From NCBI RefSeq assembly GCF_030915465.1, contig NZ_CP133267.1, positions 496,001 through 560,000 of the forward strand: DNA of 64,000 nucleotides. The letters are read 5' to 3'. Below the pieces are notes generated by a model that saw only the letters and a list, made by a program, of their open reading frames with translations, searched no databases and was not told the origin of the DNA. The translations under genes and the position numbers were made by a program. Shown piece after piece: positions 27,617 to 36,136 of this stretch (its first letter is position 1; each line of letters starts with the position of its first letter). The stretch is from Neobacillus sp. PS3-34. GTDB taxonomy: Bacteria; Bacillota; Bacilli; Bacillales; Cytobacillaceae.

Positions 27617-28063
27617 TTAAGCATTTTGGCGCTGATAGAGTGCTTCTTGTACAGCATCTTCAAAAGCCTGAGTACTATAGGTTGCTCCTGAAACATTCAT
27701 TACCTGTGCACTTTGGGTTTGTAATACTTCATCAGGCAGGCCAACTATATCATCTTCAGAATAATGCATGGCAAAATTGCTAATTTCAACATCCGTGATT
27801 TTATCATTCTTTATTGTAACGGCAACTTCAATCGACCCGCGCCGATTCATTCCTGTGCCTGTAAATGTCCCATCTTTATATAGTTGTTTTGTTTTGGTGG
27901 AAACAGCGCTAGAATTCCCGCCATTTGTTTGCATGGAAATTTGGGCATGCTGCTGCGTTTCCAATTTAGTGGCCTGAGTTTCCGTAGAAAAAAAACCGGC
28001 GGCATAAACCCCTGCAACGGCGGTTGAACATAAAATTACCCACTTTTTATCCATTTTCCCCAT
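27617..28063 (-). CDS. FMN-binding domain protein, likely ApbE target
   Basis: A 148-residue exported or membrane-anchored protein. A hydrophobic segment (about residues 7-25, WVILCSTAVAGVYAAGFF) is followed by a linker and an FMN-binding domain as in RnfG/NqrC. Near the C-terminus is VSGATYSTQAFEDAV; the T of SGAT (about residue 128) is where ApbE adds FMN in this family. The ATG at 28063 is used because AGGAGG lies seven bases before it; an upstream ATG at 28123 lacks a site. It is the first gene of the three-gene flavin operon. Confidence 0.88.
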   Translation of the reverse strand: MGKMDKKWVILCSTAVAGVYAAGFFSTETQATKLETQQHAQISMQTNGGNSSAVSTKTKQLYKDGTFTGTGMNRRGSIEVAVTIKNDKITDVEISNFAMHYSEDDIVGLPDEVLQTQSAQVMNVSGATYSTQAFEDAVQEALYQRQNA

Positions 28064-28302
28064 ACGAAATCCTCCTATTACCTTTTTGCTCAGTCTAACG
28101 ACAGAACTAGTATAGCTAACCAACCTTAAATTTCCCTTAAAAAAAATACCTTTTTAAAAATTATTACCGTGATCATGCAGTTTTGTTTAATAGGATCATT
28201 CTGCATTAATCTATTAGTCTCTGCGTTTTCTTGTTCTAAAAATCAAAAAGAGACTCTCCAACATGGAAAACCTCTTTTAAGGCAGATTATATCTTATAAA
28301 AA

Positions 28303-28613
28303 CTCTTTTATTGGACATTTCGTTCGCGCCTGGACCATGTTTTGTCCAATAGAGCCCTCTTATTGGACATTTTGACCGCTCATGGAACGGGTTTTGTCCA
28401 ATAGAGCCCTCTTATTGGACATTTTGACAGCTGACGGCGGAGTTTGTCCAATAGAGCCCTCTTATTGGACATTTTGACCGCTCATGGAACGGGTTTTGTC
28501 CAATAGAGCCCTCTTATTGGACATTTTGACTGCTCACGGGCGGAGTTTGTCCAATAGAACCCTCTTATTGGACATTTTGACTGCTCACGGGCGAAGTTTG
28601 TCCAATAGAGCCC
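28303..28613. repeat. Hairpin repeat array B, 50-52 bp period
   Basis: Units begin at 28344, 28396, 28446, 28498, 28549 and 28600, with a part unit before (right arm TATTGGAC at 28309-28316) and a truncated last one. Each full unit has GTCCAATA and TATTGGAC around a 9-nt loop, mostly GAGCCCTCT, then about 27 bp (ATTTTGACCGCTCATGG and so on). This is the same 8-9-8 hairpin plus 27 bp as the array at 351-905, with another sequence. A 50-52 bp step makes a short frame open across it, which I do not take for a gene. 28064-28302 and 28614-28695 show nothing else of note. Confidence 0.88.
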
Positions 28614-28695
28614 TTGTCTGCAGGGGGACGGACCAGGTCAGACACCATTTATCAACAAATACAATGATCGACGTTGCTTACCTGACACCCGTATT

Positions 28696-29379
28696 TTACA
28701 AATTCACTTTCACATGCTTCGCTATATAAATTTCCCCTCTTTGCTTGTAGGACAGGATAAATCCGGCCGGGACGCAGTTATTTTTGATGGTTAACCCTAC
28801 ATCCGCCATTAAATTATTGCCCTTCACTTTCCAATTCACGGATTGATAGAGTGGGAATCGATGCCGATAATATGTTTTGCCGCAAATATTGGCCACTTTC
28901 CAAACATGTCCACGCCCCTTTACCTGTATCGTTTTGTTAGTAGCGGTAATCTTGAAATCGCGCTCGATCGTGTGAACGGGGTTATCGATGTCCATTTCCT
29001 CATAGCGTTTGCCATCCAAAGTTTCTACCTGCTGAAGGATATGTGCTTCTTTCACGACTACCCACGTGCCAGTACCTATCGGCAAGATGACGACAATTTC
29101 TTTTTTCCCATCATGATTGAGATCGATGACATGTAATTCAGGCTGCCGTTCTTCTCTCATTTCCACTTCCCAGCCCTGTGTTTCCACCATTTCGTTCTCA
29201 ATCTTGACACGGAAATCCTTATAAAGATTCTTATTTAGATCCGGTGTTGCGTATAGGTAGACCCCTTCTTTTTCATTCCCCACTACAAGTGTTTGTTTAT
29301 CCTCAGTTGGTTTTTCAGCAAAAGCAAGGCTGGATCCACAGAATAATATCCAACATGCAGTAGCCAGTATCCTTTTCAT
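28696..29379 (-). CDS. Secreted protein with FG-GAP-like calcium motif
   Basis: About 227 residues with a signal peptide (MKRILATACWILFCGSSLA, cleavage near AFA). The mature part has one calcium-loop-like stretch, VIDLNHDGKKEIVVILPIG, as in FG-GAP/VCBS repeats, and a C-terminal part rich in strands. I recognise no named family. The ATG at 29379 is chosen over one at 29397 because AAGGGG lies six to seven bases before it. It follows the repeat array and is divergent from the TetR gene. Confidence 0.75.
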   Translation of the reverse strand: MKRILATACWILFCGSSLAFAEKPTEDKQTLVVGNEKEGVYLYATPDLNKNLYKDFRVKIENEMVETQGWEVEMREERQPELHVIDLNHDGKKEIVVILPIGTGTWVVVKEAHILQQVETLDGKRYEEMDIDNPVHTIERDFKITATNKTIQVKGRGHVWKVANICGKTYYRHRFPLYQSVNWKVKGNNLMADVGLTIKNNCVPAGFILSYKQRGEIYIAKHVKVNL

Positions 29380-29548
29380 CGTTTCCCCTTCCTTCATTTC
29401 ATGTTACTTTAGTTTTTAGCATTCCTCTTTTTTCTTTCTTTATAAAGGAGTCTGACACCTGATTCTTCCACTTCAAGCTTTGACTTGTTATACGGCGGCA
29501 GGTAATATAAGCTTTAAGAAAAGGACCTGAATGAAAGGATTATGCACG

Positions 29549-30176
29549 ATGAAACTTCATGAAACAGATGATCTTGGGGAAACGAGAAGAACCATTATCA
29601 GAACAGCTCATAAGCTCTTTATGGAATCTGGATATCGGCCGTGTCTACAAGGCAGATTGCGGATGCATGCGGGTTGACGCAGCCAGCACTTTACCATCAT
29701 TTTAAAAATAAACAGACACTTTATATTGAAGTTATATTAAATGAAATACATAAAACCAAAACAGGGCTGGAACGGATCATCAAACGCCATAAAGATTTAA
29801 AGGAACGACTCGTTGAGGTTGCCTATTTTATTTTGGTAAATAAGCCTGAAGAAATGAACCAAATGTTCCGTGACATTCAACAAGAACTATCCGCAGACGC
29901 CAGAAAGTTGATTTCTGACAGCTGGTTTAATGGCTTTATCGGCCCTATCTCGGAAATTTTTGCAAAAGGGCTCGAGGCTGGTGACCTTCGCAATCCTGCC
30001 GAGTTTGGTACGAATCCAATCAATTCTGCCTTCCTTCTTCTTAACTTGCTAAGCCATACACCTTTAGAGGCAAAAAACTCTACTCCTCAGGATCAAAAAA
30101 GATCTATGAACAGCATGTAAAAATGATTGTGAATGTACTTTTATACGGGGTAGCTTCTGATAAGAAAAAAATATAA
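29549..30176 (+). pseudogene. TetR family regulator, two frameshifts
   Basis: About 209 residues in total. The N-terminal piece (TRRTIIRTAHKLFMESGYR) breaks near 29637 at TATCGGCCGTG; one added G gives CGGGCC and the expected GYRAVSTRQIADACGLTQPALYHHFKNK, a full TetR helix-turn-helix. A second break is in an A-run near 30100; one added A gives DQKKIYEQHVKMIVNVLLYG, the usual C-terminal end, with the stop at 30174-30176. The start ATG has AAAGGA nine bases before it. It lies before the MMPL gene and two identical palindromes, so it probably represses that gene. Confidence 0.85.
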
Positions 30177-30202
30177 TTCGTTTATATTTTTTTAGCAGCA
30201 CA

Positions 30203-30292
30203 TTATCACTTGATAAATTTAAAATCACATCTTATTCTGTATATATTAAACCATTAGTAAATACATTATAAACATCACTTATCAACTGATAA
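30203..30292 (+). promoter_or_regulatory. MMPL promoter with two TetR-type operators
   Basis: The palindrome TTATCA-NN-TGATAA occurs at 30203-30216 and 30279-30292. Between them is a promoter: TTGATA at 30210-30215 and TATTCT at 30233-30238, 17 bp apart. The first palindrome overlaps the -35 box; the second lies just before the RBS of the MMPL gene. This is a good layout for repression by the TetR protein encoded just upstream. Confidence 0.65.
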
Positions 30293-30310
30293 GTTAAGGG
30301 AGATGAAAAG

Positions 30311-32530
30311 ATGAAAAAAGGATTTATGGAAAGCTACACTAAATCTGTCGGAGGAAAGCTTGGCAGATGGGTCACGTTAGCCATTTGGATTGCGGTTGTT
30401 GTTCTTTTGAATGCGCTATTCCCGCAGGCTAACACACAGGAAAATAACCTGGCTGCAAACCTAAAAAATCAACAGCCGTCTGTAGAGGCTCAAAAGCTTG
30501 CAGAAAAAGAATTTCCATCAGGGACTGGCAAACCAGCACTACTTACCTGGTACAGGAGTACTGGAATTTCAGATGATGACCTAAAGTCCATTCAGGGTTT
30601 TGCTGAAAAAATCACCAGTAAACCACTGCCATACCAAATTGATGCTGCACCTTTTCACAGGCTGCCCCTGCCAGCTTTAAAACAGCAGGTTTCAAGTGAC
30701 GGCACAACTTTAATCTATCCGATCCTTTTTGAAAAAAAAGCAAGTACAGAGCAGTTGAATAAAAGTTTCGATGCATTAAACAAGCTGACATCATCCGAGT
30801 TTGATAAAAATCCATTAAAGACTTCTCTATCGGCTAAAAACAACTTACTTGTAAGGGTAACTGGCCCGGTGGGAATCGAGGTTGATGCGACGGCCCTGTT
30901 CTCCCAGGGAGATCTTAAGCTTCTTTTTGCGACGGTTCTTCTCGTGCTCGTCTTCCTGCTGGCCATCTACCGTTCCCCGATCCTGGCACTGGTTCCATTA
31001 ATAGCAGTAGGGTTTGCTTACGGAGTCATCAATCCACTTCTCGGGGCTGCCGGCAAAGCAGGTTTGGTTACCTTCGACTCCCAGGGGCTTTCAATCATGA
31101 CCGTTCTCCTGTTTGGGGCGGGAACGGATTATTGTTTATTCCTAATTGCAAGGTTTAGAAGTGTTTTACAGGAAGAAGATAGCAAAATGGCTGCTCTAAA
31201 AAAAGCGTTAGGCAGCTCTTCCGGTGCAATAGCCATGAGTGGTTTGACAGTGGTGTTTTCCCTGTTGGCCCTGCTTCTGGTACATTATGGATCCATTCAG
31301 CGCTTCGCCATTCCATTTAGTTTATCGATCCTCATCATGATGATCGCGAGCTTGACCTTGGTACCTGCCCTGCTTGGTATTTTCGGGAGAATCTCATTCT
31401 TCCCCTTCATTCCAAGAACGGACGAAATGATAAAAGAACGGGCGATACGTAAAGGAAAGCCTGTTCCTGCTAAAAAGGAAAAGCACAGAATCGGCTCCGC
31501 TTTAGGCCAATTTATTGTTAGGCACCCTAAAACGATTGCTGTTGTTACAACCGTGGTACTGGGAATTTTCGCTTTTTCCGCAAGCAAAATTACGTATACA
31601 TTTGATACGTTATCCTCCTTTCCGAAGGATATGCCATCAAGGGAAGGCTTCCAGCTCATTTCGAAGCATTTCACACCAGGCCAGCTAGCTCCTGTTCAGG
31701 TGATCATTGACACAGAAGGAAAAGAGGTAAAAGTCGGAGATGATTTAAAGGCATTGTCCTTTGTTTCCAAGGTATCCGACCCACAGCAAGGAAAAAACAA
31801 TCAAAATCTCTTATCCTATGAAGTCGAACTGGATGAAAATCCATATTCCAACCAAGCGATGGACCATATTCCGGTTATTAAAAAAGCAGTCAAAGCTTCC
31901 TTAAAGGACACTGGCCTTTCAAAAAATCATGTTTGGGTAGCAGGACAGACAGCAACGCAATATGACACAAGAGAAACGACAGACAGAGACGCATTAATCG
32001 TCATCCCCGTCATCATTGCGATGATTGCGGTCCTTTTGTTCCTATATTTGCGTTCCATTGTCGCCATGGTTTATTTAATGGCAACCGTACTGCTTTCGTT
32101 TTTCAGTGCACTCGGCCTCGGATGGCTCGTTCTTCATTATATGTTTGATGTAAATGCTATCCAGGGATTCATACCTTTATATTCCTTCGTCTTCATCGTT
32201 GCACTTGGCGAAGATTATAATATCTTCATGGTATCAAGCATTTGGAAAAAAGCCCGTAAACAGCCTTTGCCTGCAGCAGTGAAAGACGGAGTCGCCGAGA
32301 CCGGATCGGTCATTACTTCAGCAGGGTTGATCCTGGCAGGAACCTTTGCTGTTCTCGCCACCCTTCCGATCCAAATACTCGTCCAATTCGGTACTATTAC
32401 CGCCCTGGGTGTATTGTTGGATACGTTTATTGTCCGCCCATTCTTAGTTCCAGCGCTTACGGTTTGGATTGGAAAATATGTGTTCTGGCCAGCACGGGGT
32501 TCCAATGAAGCTGTAAAATATGATGTATAG
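30311..32530 (+). CDS. MMPL family transporter (YdfJ-like)
   Basis: A 739-residue RND-superfamily export protein with about 12 hydrophobic segments in two blocks: one at the N-terminus (residue 20-40) followed by a large extracytoplasmic domain (40-200), then five to six segments, and the same again in the second half. Family motif: GAGTDYCLFLIARFRS (about 270-285), and GEDYNIFMVSSIWKKA in the second half. MMPL proteins export lipids, drugs or siderophores; the substrate is unknown. B. subtilis YdfJ is the same size class. A TetR regulator and matching operators lie directly upstream. Confidence 0.92.
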   Translation: MKKGFMESYTKSVGGKLGRWVTLAIWIAVVVLLNALFPQANTQENNLAANLKNQQPSVEAQKLAEKEFPSGTGKPALLTWYRSTGISDDDLKSIQGFAEKITSKPLPYQIDAAPFHRLPLPALKQQVSSDGTTLIYPILFEKKASTEQLNKSFDALNKLTSSEFDKNPLKTSLSAKNNLLVRVTGPVGIEVDATALFSQGDLKLLFATVLLVLVFLLAIYRSPILALVPLIAVGFAYGVINPLLGAAGKAGLVTFDSQGLSIMTVLLFGAGTDYCLFLIARFRSVLQEEDSKMAALKKALGSSSGAIAMSGLTVVFSLLALLLVHYGSIQRFAIPFSLSILIMMIASLTLVPALLGIFGRISFFPFIPRTDEMIKERAIRKGKPVPAKKEKHRIGSALGQFIVRHPKTIAVVTTVVLGIFAFSASKITYTFDTLSSFPKDMPSREGFQLISKHFTPGQLAPVQVIIDTEGKEVKVGDDLKALSFVSKVSDPQQGKNNQNLLSYEVELDENPYSNQAMDHIPVIKKAVKASLKDTGLSKNHVWVAGQTATQYDTRETTDRDALIVIPVIIAMIAVLLFLYLRSIVAMVYLMATVLLSFFSALGLGWLVLHYMFDVNAIQGFIPLYSFVFIVALGEDYNIFMVSSIWKKARKQPLPAAVKDGVAETGSVITSAGLILAGTFAVLATLPIQILVQFGTITALGVLLDTFIVRPFLVPALTVWIGKYVFWPARGSNEAVKYDV

Positions 32531-32538
32531 CCTTATCT

Positions 32539-32567
32539 CCCCCTCATTTACTTGAGGGGATTTTTTT
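32539..32567 (+). terminator. Terminator of the MMPL gene
   Basis: CCCCTC at 32540-32545 pairs with GAGGGG at 32554-32559, followed by ATTTTTTT. Confidence 0.8.
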
Positions 32568-32582
32568 ATAGGATAATATGAT

Positions 32583-32607
32583 AAAAAGCCCTACAAAAGT
32601 AGGGCTT
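32583..32607 (-). terminator. Terminator of the Gfo/Idh - isomerase unit
   Basis: AAGCCCTAC (32586-32594) pairs with GTAGGGCTT (32599-32607). On the minus strand TTTTT follows. It lies 18 bp past the stop of the minus-strand gene. Confidence 0.8.
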
Positions 32608-32624
32608 AATGACGCATTATTTCG

Positions 32625-33667
32625 TTAGACTGACACTTCTTTCTTTAAGGAAACAATACGCTTCGTTTCCTGTGACTCCAGTGCAGCTAATATTATTTGC
32701 AGTGATTTCATTCCTTCTTCACCGCTAATTAGTGGTTCTTTATTTTGTACAATGCTTTCAACAAAATGGCTAATGACATTAGAGGATGTTTGTCCGCCTT
32801 CTTCATTTGTTTGGATTTTATCTAGTTTATGATAAACGGCGCTTCCATCGCGATATTCTTCAATTAGTGAGTATTCTGGATCTGCTTCTAATCGAAGTGT
32901 ACCTTTTTCTCCATAAATAATAGTAGAATTATCCCCACCACCTGACACATAGGCCCAGCTTGCTGCAAGCGTTCCGATAATACCGCTTTCTGTGCGTAAA
33001 ATGCAAACGGCGTTGTCATCGACTTCTGTGTTTTGCTTCGCATTTGTTTCAATGAATGCTCCTACTTCGGTAAACTCTCCGAGCAAATAACGCATTAAGT
33101 CTGCTTTATGGACGCCAAGGTCACCCATTGCACCAATAAAGGCCTTCTCTTTATTAAAGAACCAGCTCTCTGCTCCGTCAATACTCCAACCCTCAGGCAT
33201 GAATGGCCGAACGTGGTTTTAAAGCTGAAAATCTTTCCGAGCTTACCAAGTTCAATAATCTCTTTTGCTTTTTGATGTGAAGAAACGAAACGTTGGTTAT
33301 GTCCAATCATGAGTTTTTTATCATTTACCTTCGCTGCTTGAATCATAGCTTCAGCTTCTTCTTGTGAAGTCGCCATTGGTTTTTCACATAAAACATGCTT
33401 TCCTGCGTTTAGTGCCGCAATCGATACAGGTGCATGTAAGTAGTTTGGGAGACACACACTTACCACATCAATTTCATCAAGATTTACTACATCCTTATAA
33501 TCAGTAAAAGCTTTTGCTCCATATTGTACGGCCATTTCCTCTGCACGCTCTGCAACGATATCGCATACCGCAACTATTTCTACTTCTTTATTCGAATAAT
33601 ATTCAGGCAAATGGCGATATTGTGCAATACTTCCACACCCGATTACGGCAACTTTTAATTTACTCAT
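32625..33667 (-). pseudogene. Gfo/Idh/MocA family oxidoreductase, one frameshift
   Basis: Together about 347 residues. The N-terminal Rossmann part starts KVAVIGCGSIAQYRHLP and has the catalytic EKP motif (GKHVLCEKPMATS). The frame breaks near 33200, at CATTCATGCCTGAG; one added base (TGGCCT or TGCCCT) restores PEGWSIDGAESWFF and the C-terminal domain, with GDLGVHKADLMRYLL. The NAD(P)-dependent enzyme probably oxidises a sugar or a 3-keto-glycoside. A sugar isomerase gene is directly upstream, 20 bp away. The break fits the GGCC pattern. Confidence 0.87.
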
Positions 33668-33686
33668 ATTTATTTCCCTCCTATTT

Positions 33687-34463
33687 TTATACGTTTAGTA
33701 ACCCATTATCTTCTATCTTCTCTTTCAAGTATTGGATGCTCATCTCAATACTTTCAAATGGCCTGCGACGACTAAAATCCTGCTCAACCACCCACCATTT
33801 TACACCGGCTTCTTCACCTGAATTTAGTACAGCTTCAATATCAACGCCACCTGTTCCAAGCTCAGCAAAAAACTGTTCCTCATCTGTTGTCATATCCTTT
33901 AGATGTACAAGCGGTGTTCTATTTTTATAACGGTTCATCCACTCTACAGGATTTTCACCCGCTTTTGTAAGCCAGTACACATCGAACTCTGTCTTCACAT
34001 TATCTGGGTTTGTGTCGTCAAAAATAGCCTCAAGTGCCGTTCTGCCATCCGACAGGCGCTCTAGTTCAAAATCATGGTTATGATAAAGAAGGGTAATGCC
34101 CTCTCGGCGGCACGCCTCACCTGCCTGATCTAAAACAGAAATAAGGGTTTTATAATCCTTTTCACTTCGACGTTCTTCCATTAAATAAGGGCATACAACA
34201 TATTTGCTTCCTAATATTTTTTGATCTTCAATAACCTGCGCCAAATTATTTTCCAATTCTTCAAGAGGTATATGGCTGGAAGCTGCCTGAAGACTAAGTT
34301 CATCCAATAAAGCTTTTACTTCTATCGGAGTCCATCCGCCATATCCAGCAAATTCAACGCCATCGAAACCAAGCTCAGCAACTTTTTTCAATGTGCCTGC
34401 AAAATCTTTCTCGCTTTCGTCACGCAAAGTATACATTTGGACAGCTACTGGAATTTTCGTCAT
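33687..34463 (-). CDS. Sugar phosphate isomerase/epimerase (TIM barrel)
   Basis: A 258-residue protein of the xylose-isomerase-like TIM-barrel family (IolE, IolI type). Barrel motifs: GFDGVEFAGYGG near 33-44, LLYHNHDFELE near 125-135, the metal-site E and H residues within, and EFDVYWLTKAG and VHLKDM. It likely acts on a keto-sugar or a 3-keto-glucoside made by the Gfo/Idh enzyme next to it, as these two families often work together. RBS AGGATG lies just before the ATG. First gene of a two-gene unit. Confidence 0.88.
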   Translation of the reverse strand: MTKIPVAVQMYTLRDESEKDFAGTLKKVAELGFDGVEFAGYGGWTPIEVKALLDELSLQAASSHIPLEELENNLAQVIEDQKILGSKYVVCPYLMEERRSEKDYKTLISVLDQAGEACRREGITLLYHNHDFELERLSDGRTALEAIFDDTNPDNVKTEFDVYWLTKAGENPVEWMNRYKNRTPLVHLKDMTTDEEQFFAELGTGGVDIEAVLNSGEEAGVKWWVVEQDFSRRRPFESIEMSIQYLKEKIEDNGLLNV

Positions 34464-34621
34464 CTTACATCCTCATTTCTATAAAATTCAAAACATTACA
34501 TATTTGATTACAGAATACATTTTATACCTCTCAATGAATATAGAGGATATAACTAAAACATCTACTATTTTGCTATTATGATATTTTCCCCAAAATTGAG
34601 GCTTATGACGACGAACATTCG

Positions 34622-35896
34622 TTATTGTGGGTTTTCCGGTAAAGGTATTGTTACATCTGTCACTTCACCATCTAACGTTCTGCCTAACACGTTTAGCGAG
34701 TTAGAGCTCACATTGCCGTACGAATCAAGTGCATGTACTTCAATCTGATAAAATGTATTAGGCTGCAATTCGTCCAGTGACAATGTTAATGGATTTGGAA
34801 CAGGATCTTTGTAGAATTCTGAGAACGCAAGGAATTGATTTGCTATTTCCCCTGTTTTCGCTTTTTTCACTACTACTTTATAGTCATGGACAAGAAGGTT
34901 ATCTATTGCTTGGGTAAATATGATTGTTAAGGAGGTGGCTGTCGTTTTTTCATGATCAATCGAAAGCATGGAGTCCGGTTTAAAGAACGGCGCCTTTTTG
35001 TCACCTGATTCTGTATAGTTGAATGTCTGTTTATATGCAGGGTAGCTGATTGCAAATGGTTCCCCTACCCAATCATTCTTATGAATATCACGGCGATGAA
35101 TCAATACTTCGCTGTCATAAACCTCTACAATTAAAGCTTGATTCTGGAAATTAGCACCCTCAGGTATTTCGCCTTGAACTCTTCCATTTTCGAGAAATAA
35201 ATAAGCACCTGTAGAAGTTCCAATGGAAGTGAAATCTTTTTGATGGATGATTCTAGGATCGTCTAAAGGATAATGCGTATGACCAGAAAACGCGATGACT
35301 TGAGGATATTCTTTTAACGTATTGTAGAATAGATCTCTATTCTCAGAAAAGCCCCATTCGCTTCCATAAATCGTGTTTATCATGGGCTGATGGTGGAAGA
35401 CGAAAATCGGTTTGCTTGGATCATCTGCATTAGCTTTCCTTAACTGTTCACCTAGCCATTCAATTTGATTTGAAGAATATGTTCCTTCAGTTATGCCGTC
35501 TTCTGTTCCTAGAATAATAAAATGATAGCCATTTATGACCTTGTGATGATAAATGGAATTCATACCCGTTTTCTCGAAAAAACGTTCTTGTGCATCCTCT
35601 ACTGATAATCCATTCCAATAGTCATGATTCCCGATTGCGATCAATGAAACTGCTGTTGGTTGTTTTCTAGTATTGTAAGCATTCATAAATTTATCATACT
35701 CTGATATATCTCCAGATTCAGTTAAATCACCAACAACTACAAAAGCATCTTGTTTAGGAGCTACTTGATTTAATTGGTCTAAAGTAGTGATAAATTTTTC
35801 TAGATTATCATTATCATTATGATCTGAATGAATATGTATATCGCTTATTACCGGAAAAATTAATTTCGAATTATTTTGAGATTTATCCATGTTCAT
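34622..35896 (-). CDS. Calcineurin-like metallophosphoesterase
   Basis: About 424 residues with the full metal-site series of the family: SDIHIHSDH (D and H), VVGDLTESGD, AIGNHDYW, FHHQP and SGHTHYP. The C-terminal part (from about residue 290) is a fibronectin type III-like strand domain. No signal peptide is visible. The ATG at 35896 is preferred because GAGGAG lies seven bases before it; the open frame extends further upstream without a good site. It sits in the sugar-locus and could remove phosphate from a sugar phosphate or a cyclic nucleotide, but nothing in the sequence decides this. Confidence 0.85.
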   Translation of the reverse strand: MNMDKSQNNSKLIFPVISDIHIHSDHNDNDNLEKFITTLDQLNQVAPKQDAFVVVGDLTESGDISEYDKFMNAYNTRKQPTAVSLIAIGNHDYWNGLSVEDAQERFFEKTGMNSIYHHKVINGYHFIILGTEDGITEGTYSSNQIEWLGEQLRKANADDPSKPIFVFHHQPMINTIYGSEWGFSENRDLFYNTLKEYPQVIAFSGHTHYPLDDPRIIHQKDFTSIGTSTGAYLFLENGRVQGEIPEGANFQNQALIVEVYDSEVLIHRRDIHKNDWVGEPFAISYPAYKQTFNYTESGDKKAPFFKPDSMLSIDHEKTTATSLTIIFTQAIDNLLVHDYKVVVKKAKTGEIANQFLAFSEFYKDPVPNPLTLSLDELQPNTFYQIEVHALDSYGNVSSNSLNVLGRTLDGEVTDVTIPLPENPQ

Positions 35897-36009
35897 TGCT
35901 TTACTCCTCATTTGATTCACTAATGAAATATTATTTAATTTCCAAATTACTGTTTTTGGCAAGCTGCATATCAGTGAAACCATCTTCCCACCTAAATCCA
36001 GGAAAATTT

Positions 36010-36120
36010 TTACAAACAATTTATAGTTTTCAAGAGTGACCCATTCTTACTTTTACGAATCCAGGTCTTTCCGTCGTTTCCACGAAACTCTTGTAAGGGT
36101 AAACTCTCTCTGGATTTCAT
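36010..36120 (-). other. Small open frame, 36 codons, uncertain
   Basis: A 36-codon frame starts ATG at 36120 after a GAAAGG, and reads MKSRESLPLQEFRGNDG at the start, with KSKNGSLLKTINCL at the end. It lies between two genes of the same strand. The residue mix looks protein-like, but it matches no family I know, so it may be a remnant or chance. Confidence 0.2.
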
Positions 36121-36136
36121 TTGCGTACATACCTTT

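Noticed and set aside
25889..28063. Full Rnf or Nqr complex
   Set aside because: Only an RnfD-like and an FMN-binding protein are present with ApbE; the other subunits are not in the window.
28484..28729. 81-codon plus-strand frame through the second repeat array
   Set aside because: It is only open because some units are 51 bp long. It repeats the array in translation and has no family resemblance.
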